From DASUAS01 sp963809795 (lineage in GTDB: Bacteria > Actinomycetota > Acidimicrobiia > IMCC26256 > DASPTH01), in the NCBI GenBank assembly GCA_963809795.1, contig CAWELN010000012.1:67939-131938 (forward strand): DNA of 64,000 nt, written 5' to 3'. Both the position numbers and the translations under genes were made by a program. Position 1 is the stretch's first letter, and each line of letters begins with the position of its first letter. A model generated the notes under the pieces. That model saw nothing but the letters and a program-made list of their open reading frames with translations. It made no database searches and was not told the DNA's origin. This document shows positions 9,059-16,595 of this stretch, one piece after another.

Positions 9059-9712
9059 GTGTCCGACACTGCGCTGGAAACGAACGTCAGAGACCAACTG
9101 AGTGGCGACGCGAGGGTCGACGCCTCCCGGATCAAGATCGACGCCGACGGCGGCGTCGTCGTTCTCTCCGGCGTCGTGGACTCGCTCCACGAGAAGCTAC
9201 GCGCGGCGGAGGACGTGATGCGTCTGACCGGCGTCCGCGAGCTCCGCAACGACCTCGTGGTCAACACATCGCACATGCGGGTCCCGGACCGCGATCTCAG
9301 AGCGACCGCCCAAGCCGGCTTGGATGCGAACGATCTCGTCCCCAAGGACACGCTCACCGTTCGCGTGAAGGACGGATGGGTCACCCTCAGCGGCAACGTC
9401 CGCCACTACTACCAGCGCCAGGAGGCCGAGCGCGTGATCCGGCATCTCTCGGGCGTCCAGGGCTTCACGAGCAACGTGACGGTGGCCAACGACCCGACGG
9501 TTGACGTGTCGAAGGCGATCACGGCGGCATTCGAGCGCAACGCCGTCCTCGATGCCGAGCAGGTCACGGTGACCGACGTCGGAGGGGTCGTCACCCTGAG
9601 TGGAACGGTCAAGAACCTCGCCGAGAAGGAAGAAGCAGAACGGGCGGCGTCAGCCGCGCCGGGTGTCGTCTCCGTGACCAACAACCTGGTCGTCGCCGCC
9701 GCGTCGAGCTAG
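9059..9712 (+). CDS. Triple BON-domain protein
   Basis: A 217-residue protein with three BON domains in a row (about residues 5-70, 78-145, 150-215). Each has the pattern 'V..G.VTLSG.V.......A......GV..V.N.V': GGVVVLSGVV, GWVTLSGNV, GVVTLSGTV. BON domains bind membranes or lipids and occur in osmotic-stress proteins such as OsmY. No signal peptide is visible, so it may act in the cytoplasm. GTG start with AAGGAG 7 nt before. A second BON protein of identical length (217 residues) is encoded 6 kb downstream, pointing to a duplication. Confidence 0.85.
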   Translation: MSDTALETNVRDQLSGDARVDASRIKIDADGGVVVLSGVVDSLHEKLRAAEDVMRLTGVRELRNDLVVNTSHMRVPDRDLRATAQAGLDANDLVPKDTLTVRVKDGWVTLSGNVRHYYQRQEAERVIRHLSGVQGFTSNVTVANDPTVDVSKAITAAFERNAVLDAEQVTVTDVGGVVTLSGTVKNLAEKEEAERAASAAPGVVSVTNNLVVAAASS

Positions 9713-9776
9713 CGAGTGTACGGCGGTGATATGACTGGGTGACCCGAACGTGGATCTCCGGGAAGCGAGGCGGCGG

Positions 9777-10124
9777 ATGGCAGACGCAAGTTCCATCGAC
9801 ACCGCGGTGCCGCCGAGCGGCACCGGGTGCGTCGAGTGCTTGGCCCACGACGGATGGTGGTTCCATCTTCGGCGCTGCGCGCGATGCGGGCACATCGGTT
9901 GCTGCGATTCGTCACCTTCACAGCACGCCAGCAAGCACGCACAGAGCAGCGGCCATCCGCTCGTGCAGAGCTTCGAGCCGGGCGAAGAGTGGTACTGGGA
10001 CTACACGACCGACGAGTACTACGACGGCCCTCCTTTGGCGCCACCTCGGGATCACCCCGCCGACCAGCCGGTTCCGGGCCCGGAGGGCCGTGTACCGCGC
10101 GACTGGCAGCGACACCTCCATTGA
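9777..10124 (+). CDS. UBP-type zinc finger protein
   Basis: A 115-residue protein. Cys/His ligands are arranged as CVEC, then CARCGHIGCC, then SQHASKHAQSSGHP, matching the zf-UBP fold, which in eukaryotes binds ubiquitin tails. Bacterial stand-alone copies are common in actinobacteria and of unknown function. The tail is acidic and aromatic (EEWYWDYTTDEYY). The ATG is preferred over a GTG 27 nt earlier because the fold begins well after it. It is convergent with the VIT1 gene across a hairpin. Confidence 0.85.
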   Translation: MADASSIDTAVPPSGTGCVECLAHDGWWFHLRRCARCGHIGCCDSSPSQHASKHAQSSGHPLVQSFEPGEEWYWDYTTDEYYDGPPLAPPRDHPADQPVPGPEGRVPRDWQRHLH

Positions 10125-10125
10125 G

Positions 10126-10164
10126 GTTGCCGGGCTGAAGCGCTGAGGCGCCGAGTCCGGCAAC
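10126..10164. terminator. Hairpin between convergent genes
   Basis: GTTGCCGG and CCGGCAAC form an 8-bp stem around a 23-nt loop that contains a smaller GC-rich hairpin. It lies in the 60-nt gap between two convergent genes and could end transcription from both sides. There is no T-run. Confidence 0.45.
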
Positions 10165-10184
10165 ACGGATCAACTCCCGGACGG

Positions 10185-10922
10185 TCATCCCGCACTCGGG
10201 CCGAGCAGCGACCCGACGGTGTAGGTCACCGCGGCCGCGACGGTCGCGGCGAGCAGCTGACGAAGGGCGGTGCGCACGACACCGGCGCCGGTGAAGCTGC
10301 CGATCATCGCGCCCAACGCGAGCGCGGCGACCGCGGCGAGCGCGATCGACGCCACGATGGCCCCGGTTCCAGACCAGAACAGCCACGGAAACAGCGGGAT
10401 GAAGGCACCGAACGAAAACGACACGAACGACGCCAGTGCGGCCTTCCGCGCCGACGGCGGTTCCTCGGGGTCGACGCCGAGCTCGAGGCGGGCATGCGCG
10501 TCGAGCGCGACATCAGGCTTCGACATGAGGATCGCGGCGACCTTCTCGGCGTCGTCATGCGCAAGGCCCTGGTGTTCGTACATCTGCGCGAGCTCGACTT
10601 GCTCGCCGCGCGGGTCGTCGGCGATCTCACCCTTTTCGACGTTCACCTCGTGGTCGACGAGCTCTTCCTGTGCTCGGACCGACACGAGCTCACCCGCCGC
10701 CATCGAGAATGCGCCGGCAAGGAGCCCGGCCAGACCGGCCAGACGGACGGTTGCCGCGGAGGGATGAGCGCCGGCGACGCCCAGCACCAGCGAGACGTTC
10801 GTGATCAGGCCGTCGCCCGCGCCGAGGACGGCGGCCCGTGCGCCGTTTGCCGCGACGTCACGGTGTCGTCCGTGGCGGTGCTGACCAGAGCCCTCGATCA
10901 CATTCACCTCGACAGAGTCCAT
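10185..10922 (-). CDS. VIT1/CCC1 family membrane protein (iron/manganese transporter-like)
   Basis: A 245-residue protein of the VIT1/CCC1 family. It has RDVAANGARAAVLGAGDGLITNVSLVLG in the first helix (conserved Asp/Gly pattern), GAFSMAAGELVSVRAQEE in the second, an acidic cytoplasmic loop rich in Glu/Asp that in relatives binds metal, and three closing helices. Members move Fe2+ or Mn2+ into a store or out of the cytoplasm. The ATG used here avoids an ATG seven codons earlier that lies inside the 18-bp palindrome. A further GTG downstream is possible. It fits an island that also holds an FTR1-like permease. Confidence 0.8.
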   Translation of the reverse strand: MDSVEVNVIEGSGQHRHGRHRDVAANGARAAVLGAGDGLITNVSLVLGVAGAHPSAATVRLAGLAGLLAGAFSMAAGELVSVRAQEELVDHEVNVEKGEIADDPRGEQVELAQMYEHQGLAHDDAEKVAAILMSKPDVALDAHARLELGVDPEEPPSARKAALASFVSFSFGAFIPLFPWLFWSGTGAIVASIALAAVAALALGAMIGSFTGAGVVRTALRQLLAATVAAAVTYTVGSLLGPSAG

Positions 10923-10941
10923 CCGAGCGCCACAGTGAGAC

Positions 10942-10959
10942 ATCACGCGCTCGCGTGAT
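10942..10959. promoter_or_regulatory. 18-bp palindromic box, copy 3 (near-perfect, extended)
   Basis: ATCACGCGCTCGCGTGAT matches the consensus at all 16 defined positions, and the palindrome extends outward to 13-bp arms around 2 nt (10937-10964). It lies between the VIT1 gene (20 nt to the chosen start) and the forward small membrane gene (130 nt). The closer spacing to VIT1 may mean that the VIT1 start is further in. Confidence 0.6.
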
Positions 10960-11088
10960 GTCTCGGCGATCGCCGCGCGTTCACGATGTGTGGAGACGTT
11001 GGAATTCGCTCCCCGGTGATGGAGAGGTGCACGCGAATGGGCGTGAACGCGTGAGGCAATCGCCGGGCGCTCGGACGAAGGTGGAACG

Positions 11089-11337
11089 ATGAACATCCTC
11101 ATTGCTGTTGTGGCGTCGAGCGCCGGTGTGTTCGCGGCGGTCACGTCGATGCGGGCGATCACCTGCGCGCGGCTTCAGCGGGAGTTCCGCGCCTACGCGA
11201 CGTGGGACGACGGCGCGCCGGCCGTAGCGGAGCTCTCGCAGGCTACGAGCGGGCCGTCGGACCGTCCGCGGTACGCGCCGGCCGGTCTCAGGGTGGTCGT
11301 CGCAACTGCGTCTTCGACTGCGAGCAGCAAACAGTGA
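11089..11337 (+). CDS. Small predicted membrane protein
   Basis: An 82-residue product with a hydrophobic N-terminal helix (NILIAVVASSAGVFAAVTS) and a polar, Ala/Pro-rich remainder without recognisable domain. AAGGTGG about 5 nt before the ATG supports translation, and it stands in the same orientation as the DUF1003 gene 36 nt on. Without homologues it remains tentative. Confidence 0.4.
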   Translation: MNILIAVVASSAGVFAAVTSMRAITCARLQREFRAYATWDDGAPAVAELSQATSGPSDRPRYAPAGLRVVVATASSTASSKQ

Positions 11338-11373
11338 GCCGGGGTTCTGACCAACCGGAAAGGTGTAGCGATC

Positions 11374-11853
11374 ATGGCAAAGCTCGACACCGAGGTTCAC
11401 GAACACCAACCTGCGAACCAACCGGACGACACCGAGCACTCACCGGTCGTCGTCTCCCAATTGAAGAAGCGAGCTGACGATTGGCAACTGCACCTCGCCG
11501 ATCAGATCACGTCGTTCGCGGGTTCCATGCCCTTCGTGTGGGTCCACGTCGCAATCTTCGCGTTCTGGGTCGCGACGGGCCTCTTCGGTGCCGACCCTTA
11601 CCCGTTTCAGTTCCTCACCTTCATGGTGTCGTTGGAAGCCATCTTCCTGTCGACCTTCGTCATGATCGGTCAGAACCGGCAATCCACGTTTCAGCAAGCG
11701 AAGGCCGACCGCGACTTCCACGAAGCGGAGCTCGAGTTGAAGCGGAACACCGAGTTGACGCGTTCGGTCCACGCGATCACCAAAGCGATCGACGCCCGGA
11801 TGCGGGCGACACCTCCGGAGCCCGGTGAGGACACCTCGGCCGCCGACGCATGA
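11374..11853 (+). CDS. DUF1003 membrane protein
   Basis: A 159-residue protein with the DUF1003 layout: a charged N-terminal segment, DWQLHLADQITSFAGSM, two transmembrane helices (FVWVHVAIFAFWVATGLF and FLTFMVSLEAIFLSTFVM) separated by a short PYPFQF loop, then the conserved IGQNRQ and a long charged coiled-coil tail. Such proteins are widespread and uncharacterised. It is convergent with the small membrane protein gene that follows. Confidence 0.85.
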   Translation: MAKLDTEVHEHQPANQPDDTEHSPVVVSQLKKRADDWQLHLADQITSFAGSMPFVWVHVAIFAFWVATGLFGADPYPFQFLTFMVSLEAIFLSTFVMIGQNRQSTFQQAKADRDFHEAELELKRNTELTRSVHAITKAIDARMRATPPEPGEDTSAADA

Positions 11854-11886
11854 CACGGGGACCCGGAGGGTCTTCTTCGAGGCGCG

Positions 11887-12102
11887 TCACCGACGACTCG
11901 AGCCACGTCGGCGGGTTGCGCGCCACAGTGACGCCGGGAGTGCCAACGCGACCGAGGCGGGGAGGACCGGCCAAGGATTCGCGCCCGCGCCGGCGAGCAG
12001 TGCGGTGGCGGCGACGGCGAGCACGACAACGACTGCGAGCACCCAATCGTCACCGACGACGAAGTCGTACCAGAATCGTGCGAACCGCCTGACGAACTTC
12101 AT
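11887..12102 (-). CDS. Small membrane protein coupled to the FTR1-like permease gene
   Basis: A 71-residue product: a basic/aromatic N-terminus (MKFVRRFARFWYDFVVGDDW), one or two hydrophobic helices (VLAVVVVLAVAATALLAGAG and a Pro/Ala-rich second), and an Arg-rich end. Its ATG overlaps the stop of the upstream permease gene (ATGA), so translation is probably coupled and the two proteins may work together. An earlier in-frame start exists but would run into the permease gene. Confidence 0.6.
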   Translation of the reverse strand: MKFVRRFARFWYDFVVGDDWVLAVVVVLAVAATALLAGAGANPWPVLPASVALALPASLWRATRRRGSSRR

Positions 12103-12848
12103 GGTCCCGACGCTTCGATGCTGGGCGTCGCTGCGGGCGAGCGACGAACGAGCTCGACGAGCCCGCGCGACCACGCAAGGACGAACACGATCAACGCGAG
12201 CAACGCCGCGTCGCGCCCCGGCCAGGCGACACCGGCACCTTCGCCGCTCCAGAAGATGCCGAAGGCCGTGAGCATCACACCTACGCCGAACTTCAGCGCG
12301 TTCTCGGGCACTCGCGAGAGTGGGCCGTGGACGACGATGCCGGCGAGCAGCACGACGACGAAGGCGACCGCCGCACCGACGGCCGCAACACCCAGGTTGT
12401 CCTGTGCGCTCCCGATCGTCACCACGATGAACGCGACCTCGAGCCCTTCCAGGAACACACCCTTGAACGCCACGGTGAAGGCGTACCAGTCGTGCTTCGA
12501 CCGGGTGTCGCCGTGGTCGAGACCCGCAACCTCGGAGGCGTAGATCTCATCCTCGTCGTGTCTCGGCTTCACGCCGCCCGCACGAAGGATCGCCTTGCGA
12601 AGCCATTGCAGGCCGAAGATGAGCAAGAGCGCGCCGACCACCACCCGCAGGGTGTCGATCGGGATCTGGGCCAGCGCCGGTCCCAGCACGACGATCAGCA
12701 CGCTCAAGGCGGCGGCAGCAGTGCCGGCGCCCCATGCGGCGGATCGCCATCCACGGGTCACGCCGACGGCCAGGACGATGGTGAGCGCTTCCACCATCTC
12801 CACCGCGGAGGCGGCGAAGGCCGCGAGGGCGATCAGGACATCGTGCAC
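12099..12848 (-). CDS. FTR1-like membrane protein (COG4280-type)
   Basis: A 249-residue integral membrane protein of about seven helices. Two helices carry glutamate pairs in the style of iron permease FTR1 (RExxE): SAVEMVEALTIV in the first and FLEGLEVAFIV in the fourth. The cytoplasmic loop holds a charged HDEDEIYASEVAG segment. The duplicated helix-E motif layout is that of FTR1/OfeT relatives. Metal transport is therefore likely but unproven. It is the first gene of a two-gene transcript with the 71-residue protein. Confidence 0.7.
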   Translation of the reverse strand: MHDVLIALAAFAASAVEMVEALTIVLAVGVTRGWRSAAWGAGTAAAALSVLIVVLGPALAQIPIDTLRVVVGALLLIFGLQWLRKAILRAGGVKPRHDEDEIYASEVAGLDHGDTRSKHDWYAFTVAFKGVFLEGLEVAFIVVTIGSAQDNLGVAAVGAAVAFVVVLLAGIVVHGPLSRVPENALKFGVGVMLTAFGIFWSGEGAGVAWPGRDAALLALIVFVLAWSRGLVELVRRSPAATPSIEASGP

Positions 12849-12943
12849 GTCAACCCATAGGTAGTCGCTGGACCGACGCCGATACGGTTCTGCTCGACGC
12901 CCGCTCGGCGATCCCTTGCTCGGTCATCGGCCGCGTGCGGTGT

Positions 12944-13159
12944 TCAGGCTCTGACCCGGCCCAACAGGATCACGGCGACGGCCACGGCAGCTCCGACGGC
13001 AATGACCCCCACGGCCCGTCGGAGCATCCCGGCCGCGTCGGCGGCGTGCTGCTCGGCCGATTCCGCGGCGTCCAGCGCGCGGCGTACCTGGTCGAGCACC
13101 ACTTGTGCGCGTTCCACGGATCCCTCGAGCTCCTCGATGTTCTGGCTGACGACAGGCAT
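12944..13159 (-). CDS. Small coiled-coil, tail-anchored membrane protein
   Basis: A 71-residue product with an N-terminal amphipathic coiled coil (IEELEGSVERAQVVLDQVRR) and a single C-terminal transmembrane helix (VGVIAVGAAVAVAVILLG) ending RVRA. The start is fixed by AGGAGGAG just before the ATG. One copy of the 18-bp box begins 62 nt upstream. Function unknown; size and layout suggest a membrane-associated stress peptide. Confidence 0.6.
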   Translation of the reverse strand: MPVVSQNIEELEGSVERAQVVLDQVRRALDAAESAEQHAADAAGMLRRAVGVIAVGAAVAVAVILLGRVRA

Positions 13160-13220
13160 GGTCTCCTCCTTGCCGGTGTATGAGGTTGGCACGATTCTCA
13201 GGGCTGGCCTCGGAGGAAGC

Positions 13221-13238
13221 ATCACGCAGGCGCGTGTC
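13221..13238. promoter_or_regulatory. 18-bp palindromic box, copy 4 (one weak half)
   Basis: ATCACGCAGGCGCGTGTC matches 13 of 16 defined positions. The spacing to the reverse gene's start (62 nt) equals that of the other copies; the forward isochorismatase gene is 140 nt away. Confidence 0.45.
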
Positions 13239-13377
13239 GGAGCGCGGCCCGGGTTCTGACGGCGAGCCAATCCGGCGCGGCCGGCGAGGGACTGTGGATC
13301 TCCTGGATGCGAGCGTGCCCGAAAACCCTCACTCTGGGAGTGGTCAGAGGAAGTCGACCCGCCGCCGGAGGATGGAC

Positions 13378-13992
13378 ATGACGAGCGAGGAACTGCGGGA
13401 TCCGGTCACGGACCATCTGCTCACGCCGCAGAACGCGGCGCTGGTGGTCATCGACTACCAGCCGAGCCAGCTGCAGGCGATGACGTCGATGGATCGGGAG
13501 CTGCTGGTCGACAACATCGTGTCGGTCGCGCGGCTGGCCACGACGTTCGCCCTCCCAGTCGTTCTGTCCACCGTCAACGTTGCCCACGGCCAGGCCCCGA
13601 CCCTTCCCGAGCTCAAGGCCGCGCTCCCGGAGGTCGGCGAGCTCGATCGCACGACCATGAACGCCTGGGAGGACCTCGAGTTCCGTCAGGCGGTCGAGGC
13701 GACCGACCGCAGGAAGCTGATCATGACCGCGCTGTGGACCGAGATCTGCCTCTCGTTCCCGGCGCTGGACGCTCTGCGCGAAGGTTTCGAGGTGTTTCCG
13801 GTCGTCGACGCGGTGGGAGGAACGTCAGTGGAAGCGCACCGTGCGGGGCTCGAGCGGATCGTGCAGGCGGGAGGGCAGCCCATCAGCTGGGTGGCGCTGG
13901 CCGGCGAGCTGCAACGGGATTGGGGCCGGACCGACACCGTCGCCGACGTCGTTGACATCGTGCTGACGACGCGGCTGCTCGCGGCCGACTGA
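13378..13992 (+). CDS. Isochorismatase-family (YcaC-like) hydrolase
   Basis: A 204-residue cysteine hydrolase. The catalytic Asp is in VVIDYQPSQ, the nucleophilic Cys in LWTEICLSFPALDALREGF, and the preceding ALPVVLSTVN strand holds the middle part of the site. The cis-peptide region and the final VALAGELQRDWGR fit the YcaC subgroup, usually of unknown substrate. The second of two nearby ATGs is used since GGAGG is 6 nt before it. It is followed 18 nt later by an aldo/keto reductase gene, probably in one transcript. Confidence 0.85.
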   Translation: MTSEELRDPVTDHLLTPQNAALVVIDYQPSQLQAMTSMDRELLVDNIVSVARLATTFALPVVLSTVNVAHGQAPTLPELKAALPEVGELDRTTMNAWEDLEFRQAVEATDRRKLIMTALWTEICLSFPALDALREGFEVFPVVDAVGGTSVEAHRAGLERIVQAGGQPISWVALAGELQRDWGRTDTVADVVDIVLTTRLLAAD

Positions 13993-14010
13993 GCGTCGGG
14001 AGGGTCGAAG

Positions 14011-14862
14011 ATGGAAGCAGTGGAGCAGCGGCGCTTGGGGCCGTTCCGCGTGTCGCCCATCGGGTTCGGAGCGATGCGACTGACGGGGCCGAACGTCTTC
14101 GGCCCGCCGCCGAGCCGCCCCGCGGCGCTCGGGGTGCTCCGGGAGGCGATCGACCGCGGCGTGAACCACATCGACACCGCGCAGTACTACGGCCCCGATG
14201 TCGTGAATGAGTTGATTCGCACCGCGCTCCACCCGTATCCGTCCGATCTCGTGATCGTCAGCAAGGTCGGTGCGAGCCGTGATGAGCGAGGCGGCATCTT
14301 CGCCGATGACGAGCCCGCGGCGCTGCGTCGCGGTATCGAGGACAACCTGCGGGCGCTCGATCTCGAGCAGCTCGGCGTCGTCAACCTGCGACTGATGCGT
14401 GACACCGGGCCCGACGCGTTCTTCGACGATCAGCTCGCGGCCATGGTGTCGGCCCGCGACGACGGCTTGATCGCTGCCGTCGGCCTCAGCAACGTGTCGC
14501 CGGCCCATCTTCGACATGCTCTCCGCTCCACGGAGGTGGCCTGTGTGCAAAACGCCTTCCACCTCGCGAACCGGACCTCCCAGGCCGTGTTGGACGAATG
14601 CACTCGGCTGGGCATCGCGTTCGTGCCGTTCGCACCGCTGGGCTCGGGCGCAAGCTCACTGCGCCGAGCCCCGCAAGTCGTCGACGCGGCGGCACGTTTC
14701 GGTTGCACGCCTGCGCAGATCCTCCTGGCTTGGGCGCTCGCCGTCGCGCCGAACGTGTTGCTGATCCCCGGCACGGCATCCGCCACCCACTTGCGCGAGA
14801 ACTTGGCCGCGGCGACGGTTGTCCTCGACGACGAGACGCTTCGCGACCTCGCGACTGTCTGA
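14011..14862 (+). CDS. Aldo/keto reductase
   Basis: A 283-residue TIM-barrel NADPH oxidoreductase. Visible catalytic tetrad members are Asp and Tyr in HIDTAQYYG and Lys in VIVSKVG. The usual catalytic His is not seen at the expected strand, which reads VVNLRLM as in the YdbC-like subgroup. AVGLSNVSPAHL and LIPGTASATHLRENLAAA are the NADPH-binding signatures. It probably reduces aldehydes formed under stress. It is co-oriented with the isochorismatase gene and, 16 nt on, with a DNA glycosylase remnant. Confidence 0.85.
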   Translation: MEAVEQRRLGPFRVSPIGFGAMRLTGPNVFGPPPSRPAALGVLREAIDRGVNHIDTAQYYGPDVVNELIRTALHPYPSDLVIVSKVGASRDERGGIFADDEPAALRRGIEDNLRALDLEQLGVVNLRLMRDTGPDAFFDDQLAAMVSARDDGLIAAVGLSNVSPAHLRHALRSTEVACVQNAFHLANRTSQAVLDECTRLGIAFVPFAPLGSGASSLRRAPQVVDAAARFGCTPAQILLAWALAVAPNVLLIPGTASATHLRENLAAATVVLDDETLRDLATV

Positions 14863-14878
14863 GGCAAGGACGGGAGCC

Positions 14879-15555
14879 ATGACCAGCGCACGTCAGCCGG
14901 CACGCCGACGCGCGGCGTCGCTCGAGGACGCGCGCCGACATCTTCGCGATGCCGACCCTGTGCTCGCACGGATCGTCGACGAACGGCCGGACTTCGACCC
15001 GCGCGTGGATCGCCGAGCTGCCACCGATGGACCTCTACGGTGCGCTGCTCTTCCAGGTCACCGGCCAACAGCTGTCGGTCGCCGCGACCCGCCGAACACT
15101 CGCCCGCGTCGAGGCACTCTTCGACGGTCGTCTCCCGTCACCCACCGAACTACTGGCGGTCGACCCGACCGAGCTCCGGGGCGCGGGGCTTTCGTGGCGG
15201 AAGGTCGCGACCTTGCGCGACCTCGCCGAGCGGCTCACCGACGGCCGGCTCGACACCGACGTCCTGAGCGCGTTACCGGACGACCAGTTCATCGCCGCGC
15301 TCACGTGCCGTCCCCGGGATCGGCCCGTGGACCGCGCAAGGCGCCCTGATCCTCGCGCTCGAGCGCGAGGATGTCGTCTTGCCCGGCGACCTCGCGCTTC
15401 GCAAGGCGATCCGCGCCGTCTACCAGCTCGATCGCCTCCCGAGTCAGGACGAAGTCCTCGCCATCGCCGAGAAGTGGCGGCCCTACCGCAGCCTCGCGAC
15501 CAGCTACCTGTTCTCGTCCGCGTTCGACCGCACCGACCCGACCGCGCCCTCGTAG
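14879..15555 (+). pseudogene. AlkA-like DNA-3-methyladenine glycosylase, two +1 frameshifts
   Basis: Three reading frames must be joined to obtain one protein. From the ATG: a helical N-terminus ending ERPDFDPR. After a shift at 15001-15006: WIAELPPMDLYGALLFQVTGQQLS to FIAALT. After a second shift near 15302-15308: AVPGIGPWTAQGALILAL and LPGDLALRKAI to the stop. The last part has the helix-hairpin-helix (VPGIGPWTA) and the catalytic Asp (PGDLALR) of HhH-GPD base-excision glycosylases. Both shifts are single extra bases, and the restored product is about 224 residues, normal for the family. Either the gene is recently dead or the sequence carries errors. Confidence 0.7.
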
Positions 15556-15614
15556 CTGTCACCAAGCCGTCCCACCCGAGCTGCGTCCACGTCTCGTCGC
15601 CGCGCGGATGCCCA

Positions 15615-15632
15615 ATCACGTGTTCGCGTGAT
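15615..15632. promoter_or_regulatory. 18-bp palindromic box, copy 5
   Basis: ATCACGTGTTCGCGTGAT matches 15 of 16 defined positions and ends 65 nt before the ATG of the second BON gene, the spacing seen for the other copies. Confidence 0.55.
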
Positions 15633-15696
15633 GTGTTCCGGGGCGTTCCGTCCGACGATGACCACGCACACAACTCCGACGGGAAGGGATCTCCCC

Positions 15697-16350
15697 ATGC
15701 ACAAGCCGAACAACCTCCTCGAGCTCGACGTCAAGGACGAGCTCGACTGGGACCCGATGGTCGACGACAACCGCATCGTCGTGAAGGCGGATGACGGACG
15801 TGTCACCCTGACCGGAACGGTGCCGAGCTTCTACGAATCGACCCGCGCCGTCGACGACACCTGGGCGGTGGGTGGCGTCCGCGAGGTCGACAACGAGCTG
15901 CTCGTCGGGCTGCTCGGCGGCGCCGTCGACGACGCGCAGATCACCGAAGCGTCGATGAAGGCGCTCGACGCCGACAAGCTCGTACCCCAGGGTTCGGTGA
16001 CCCCGGTCACCGATCACGGGTGGGTCACCCTTACCGGCCAGGTTCGCCATCACTACGAGCGGCAGGCGGCGAAGTTCGCCGTTTCCCGAGTCGATGGCGT
16101 CCTGGGTGTCACCGACGACGTCGAGATCTCGAGCGAGCCCATCCCGAGCGATGTGGCCGACCGCATCAACAGCGCGTTCCGGCGCAACGCGATCATCGAC
16201 GAGTCGATGATCGACGTGACCAACGCCGGCCACACGATCTACCTCGACGGCACGGTCGGCTCCTATTCGGCCCGCGCGCAAGCCGAGGACACCGCGTGGG
16301 ACGCTCCCGGCGTGACCGAGGTGGTCGATCGACTCGTCATTGCTCCCTGA
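15697..16350 (+). CDS. Second triple BON-domain protein
   Basis: A 217-residue protein, equal in length to the first BON protein and clearly a paralogue: three BON units with DGRVTLTGTV, GWVTLTGQVRHHYERQ and HTIYLDGTV. The middle unit's GWVTLTGQVRHHYERQ corresponds to GWVTLSGNVRHHYYQRQ-like sequence in the first protein. No signal peptide is seen. A box copy lies upstream and a strong hairpin downstream, so it is probably monocistronic. Likely a membrane- or envelope-associated stress protein. Confidence 0.85.
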   Translation: MHKPNNLLELDVKDELDWDPMVDDNRIVVKADDGRVTLTGTVPSFYESTRAVDDTWAVGGVREVDNELLVGLLGGAVDDAQITEASMKALDADKLVPQGSVTPVTDHGWVTLTGQVRHHYERQAAKFAVSRVDGVLGVTDDVEISSEPIPSDVADRINSAFRRNAIIDESMIDVTNAGHTIYLDGTVGSYSARAQAEDTAWDAPGVTEVVDRLVIAP

Positions 16351-16360
16351 CGCATGGTCC

Positions 16361-16394
16361 CGCGGGGCTCAGAGATTCCGCTCTGAGCTCCGCG
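16361..16394 (+). terminator. Strong hairpin after the second BON gene
   Basis: Arms of 14 nt (CGCGGGGCTCAGAG and CTCTGAGCTCCGCG) pair fully if one G-U pair is allowed, around the 6-nt loop ATTCCG. The hairpin starts 10 nt after the BON stop and ends 22 nt before the next ATG. It lacks a T-run, so it could be a terminator of the actinobacterial type or a leader structure for the small gene. Confidence 0.55.
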
Positions 16395-16416
16395 GTGACA
16401 TCAGGAGGAGATCCAC

Positions 16417-16564
16417 ATGGCGGACATGGAAAAGCGGATCGCACGCTTCATCGAACCGCCATTGGCAGCCCGCGATGGACCCGGACGAGCGTGCCCGGGG
16501 TCTGGCGGCATGGCGTCGGGGCGTCGATCGGACGCTGGGTCTGACGGAGGCCGACGGGGACTGA
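16417..16564 (+). pseudogene. Small protein gene with a probable +1 frameshift
   Basis: An excellent AGGAGGAG lies 6 nt before an ATG that begins MADMEKRIARFIEPP. The +1 frame then continues as a plausible charged helix, MDPDERARGLAAWRRGVD, to a stop at 16564. Joined by removal of one base near 16460-16475, the product would be about 48 residues. The unshifted frame runs on into sequence antisense to the thioredoxin gene and does not look coding. No family is recognised. Confidence 0.4.
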
Positions 16565-16595
16565 GTCATCGGCCACTTCATGAGGGCGGGTCGGT

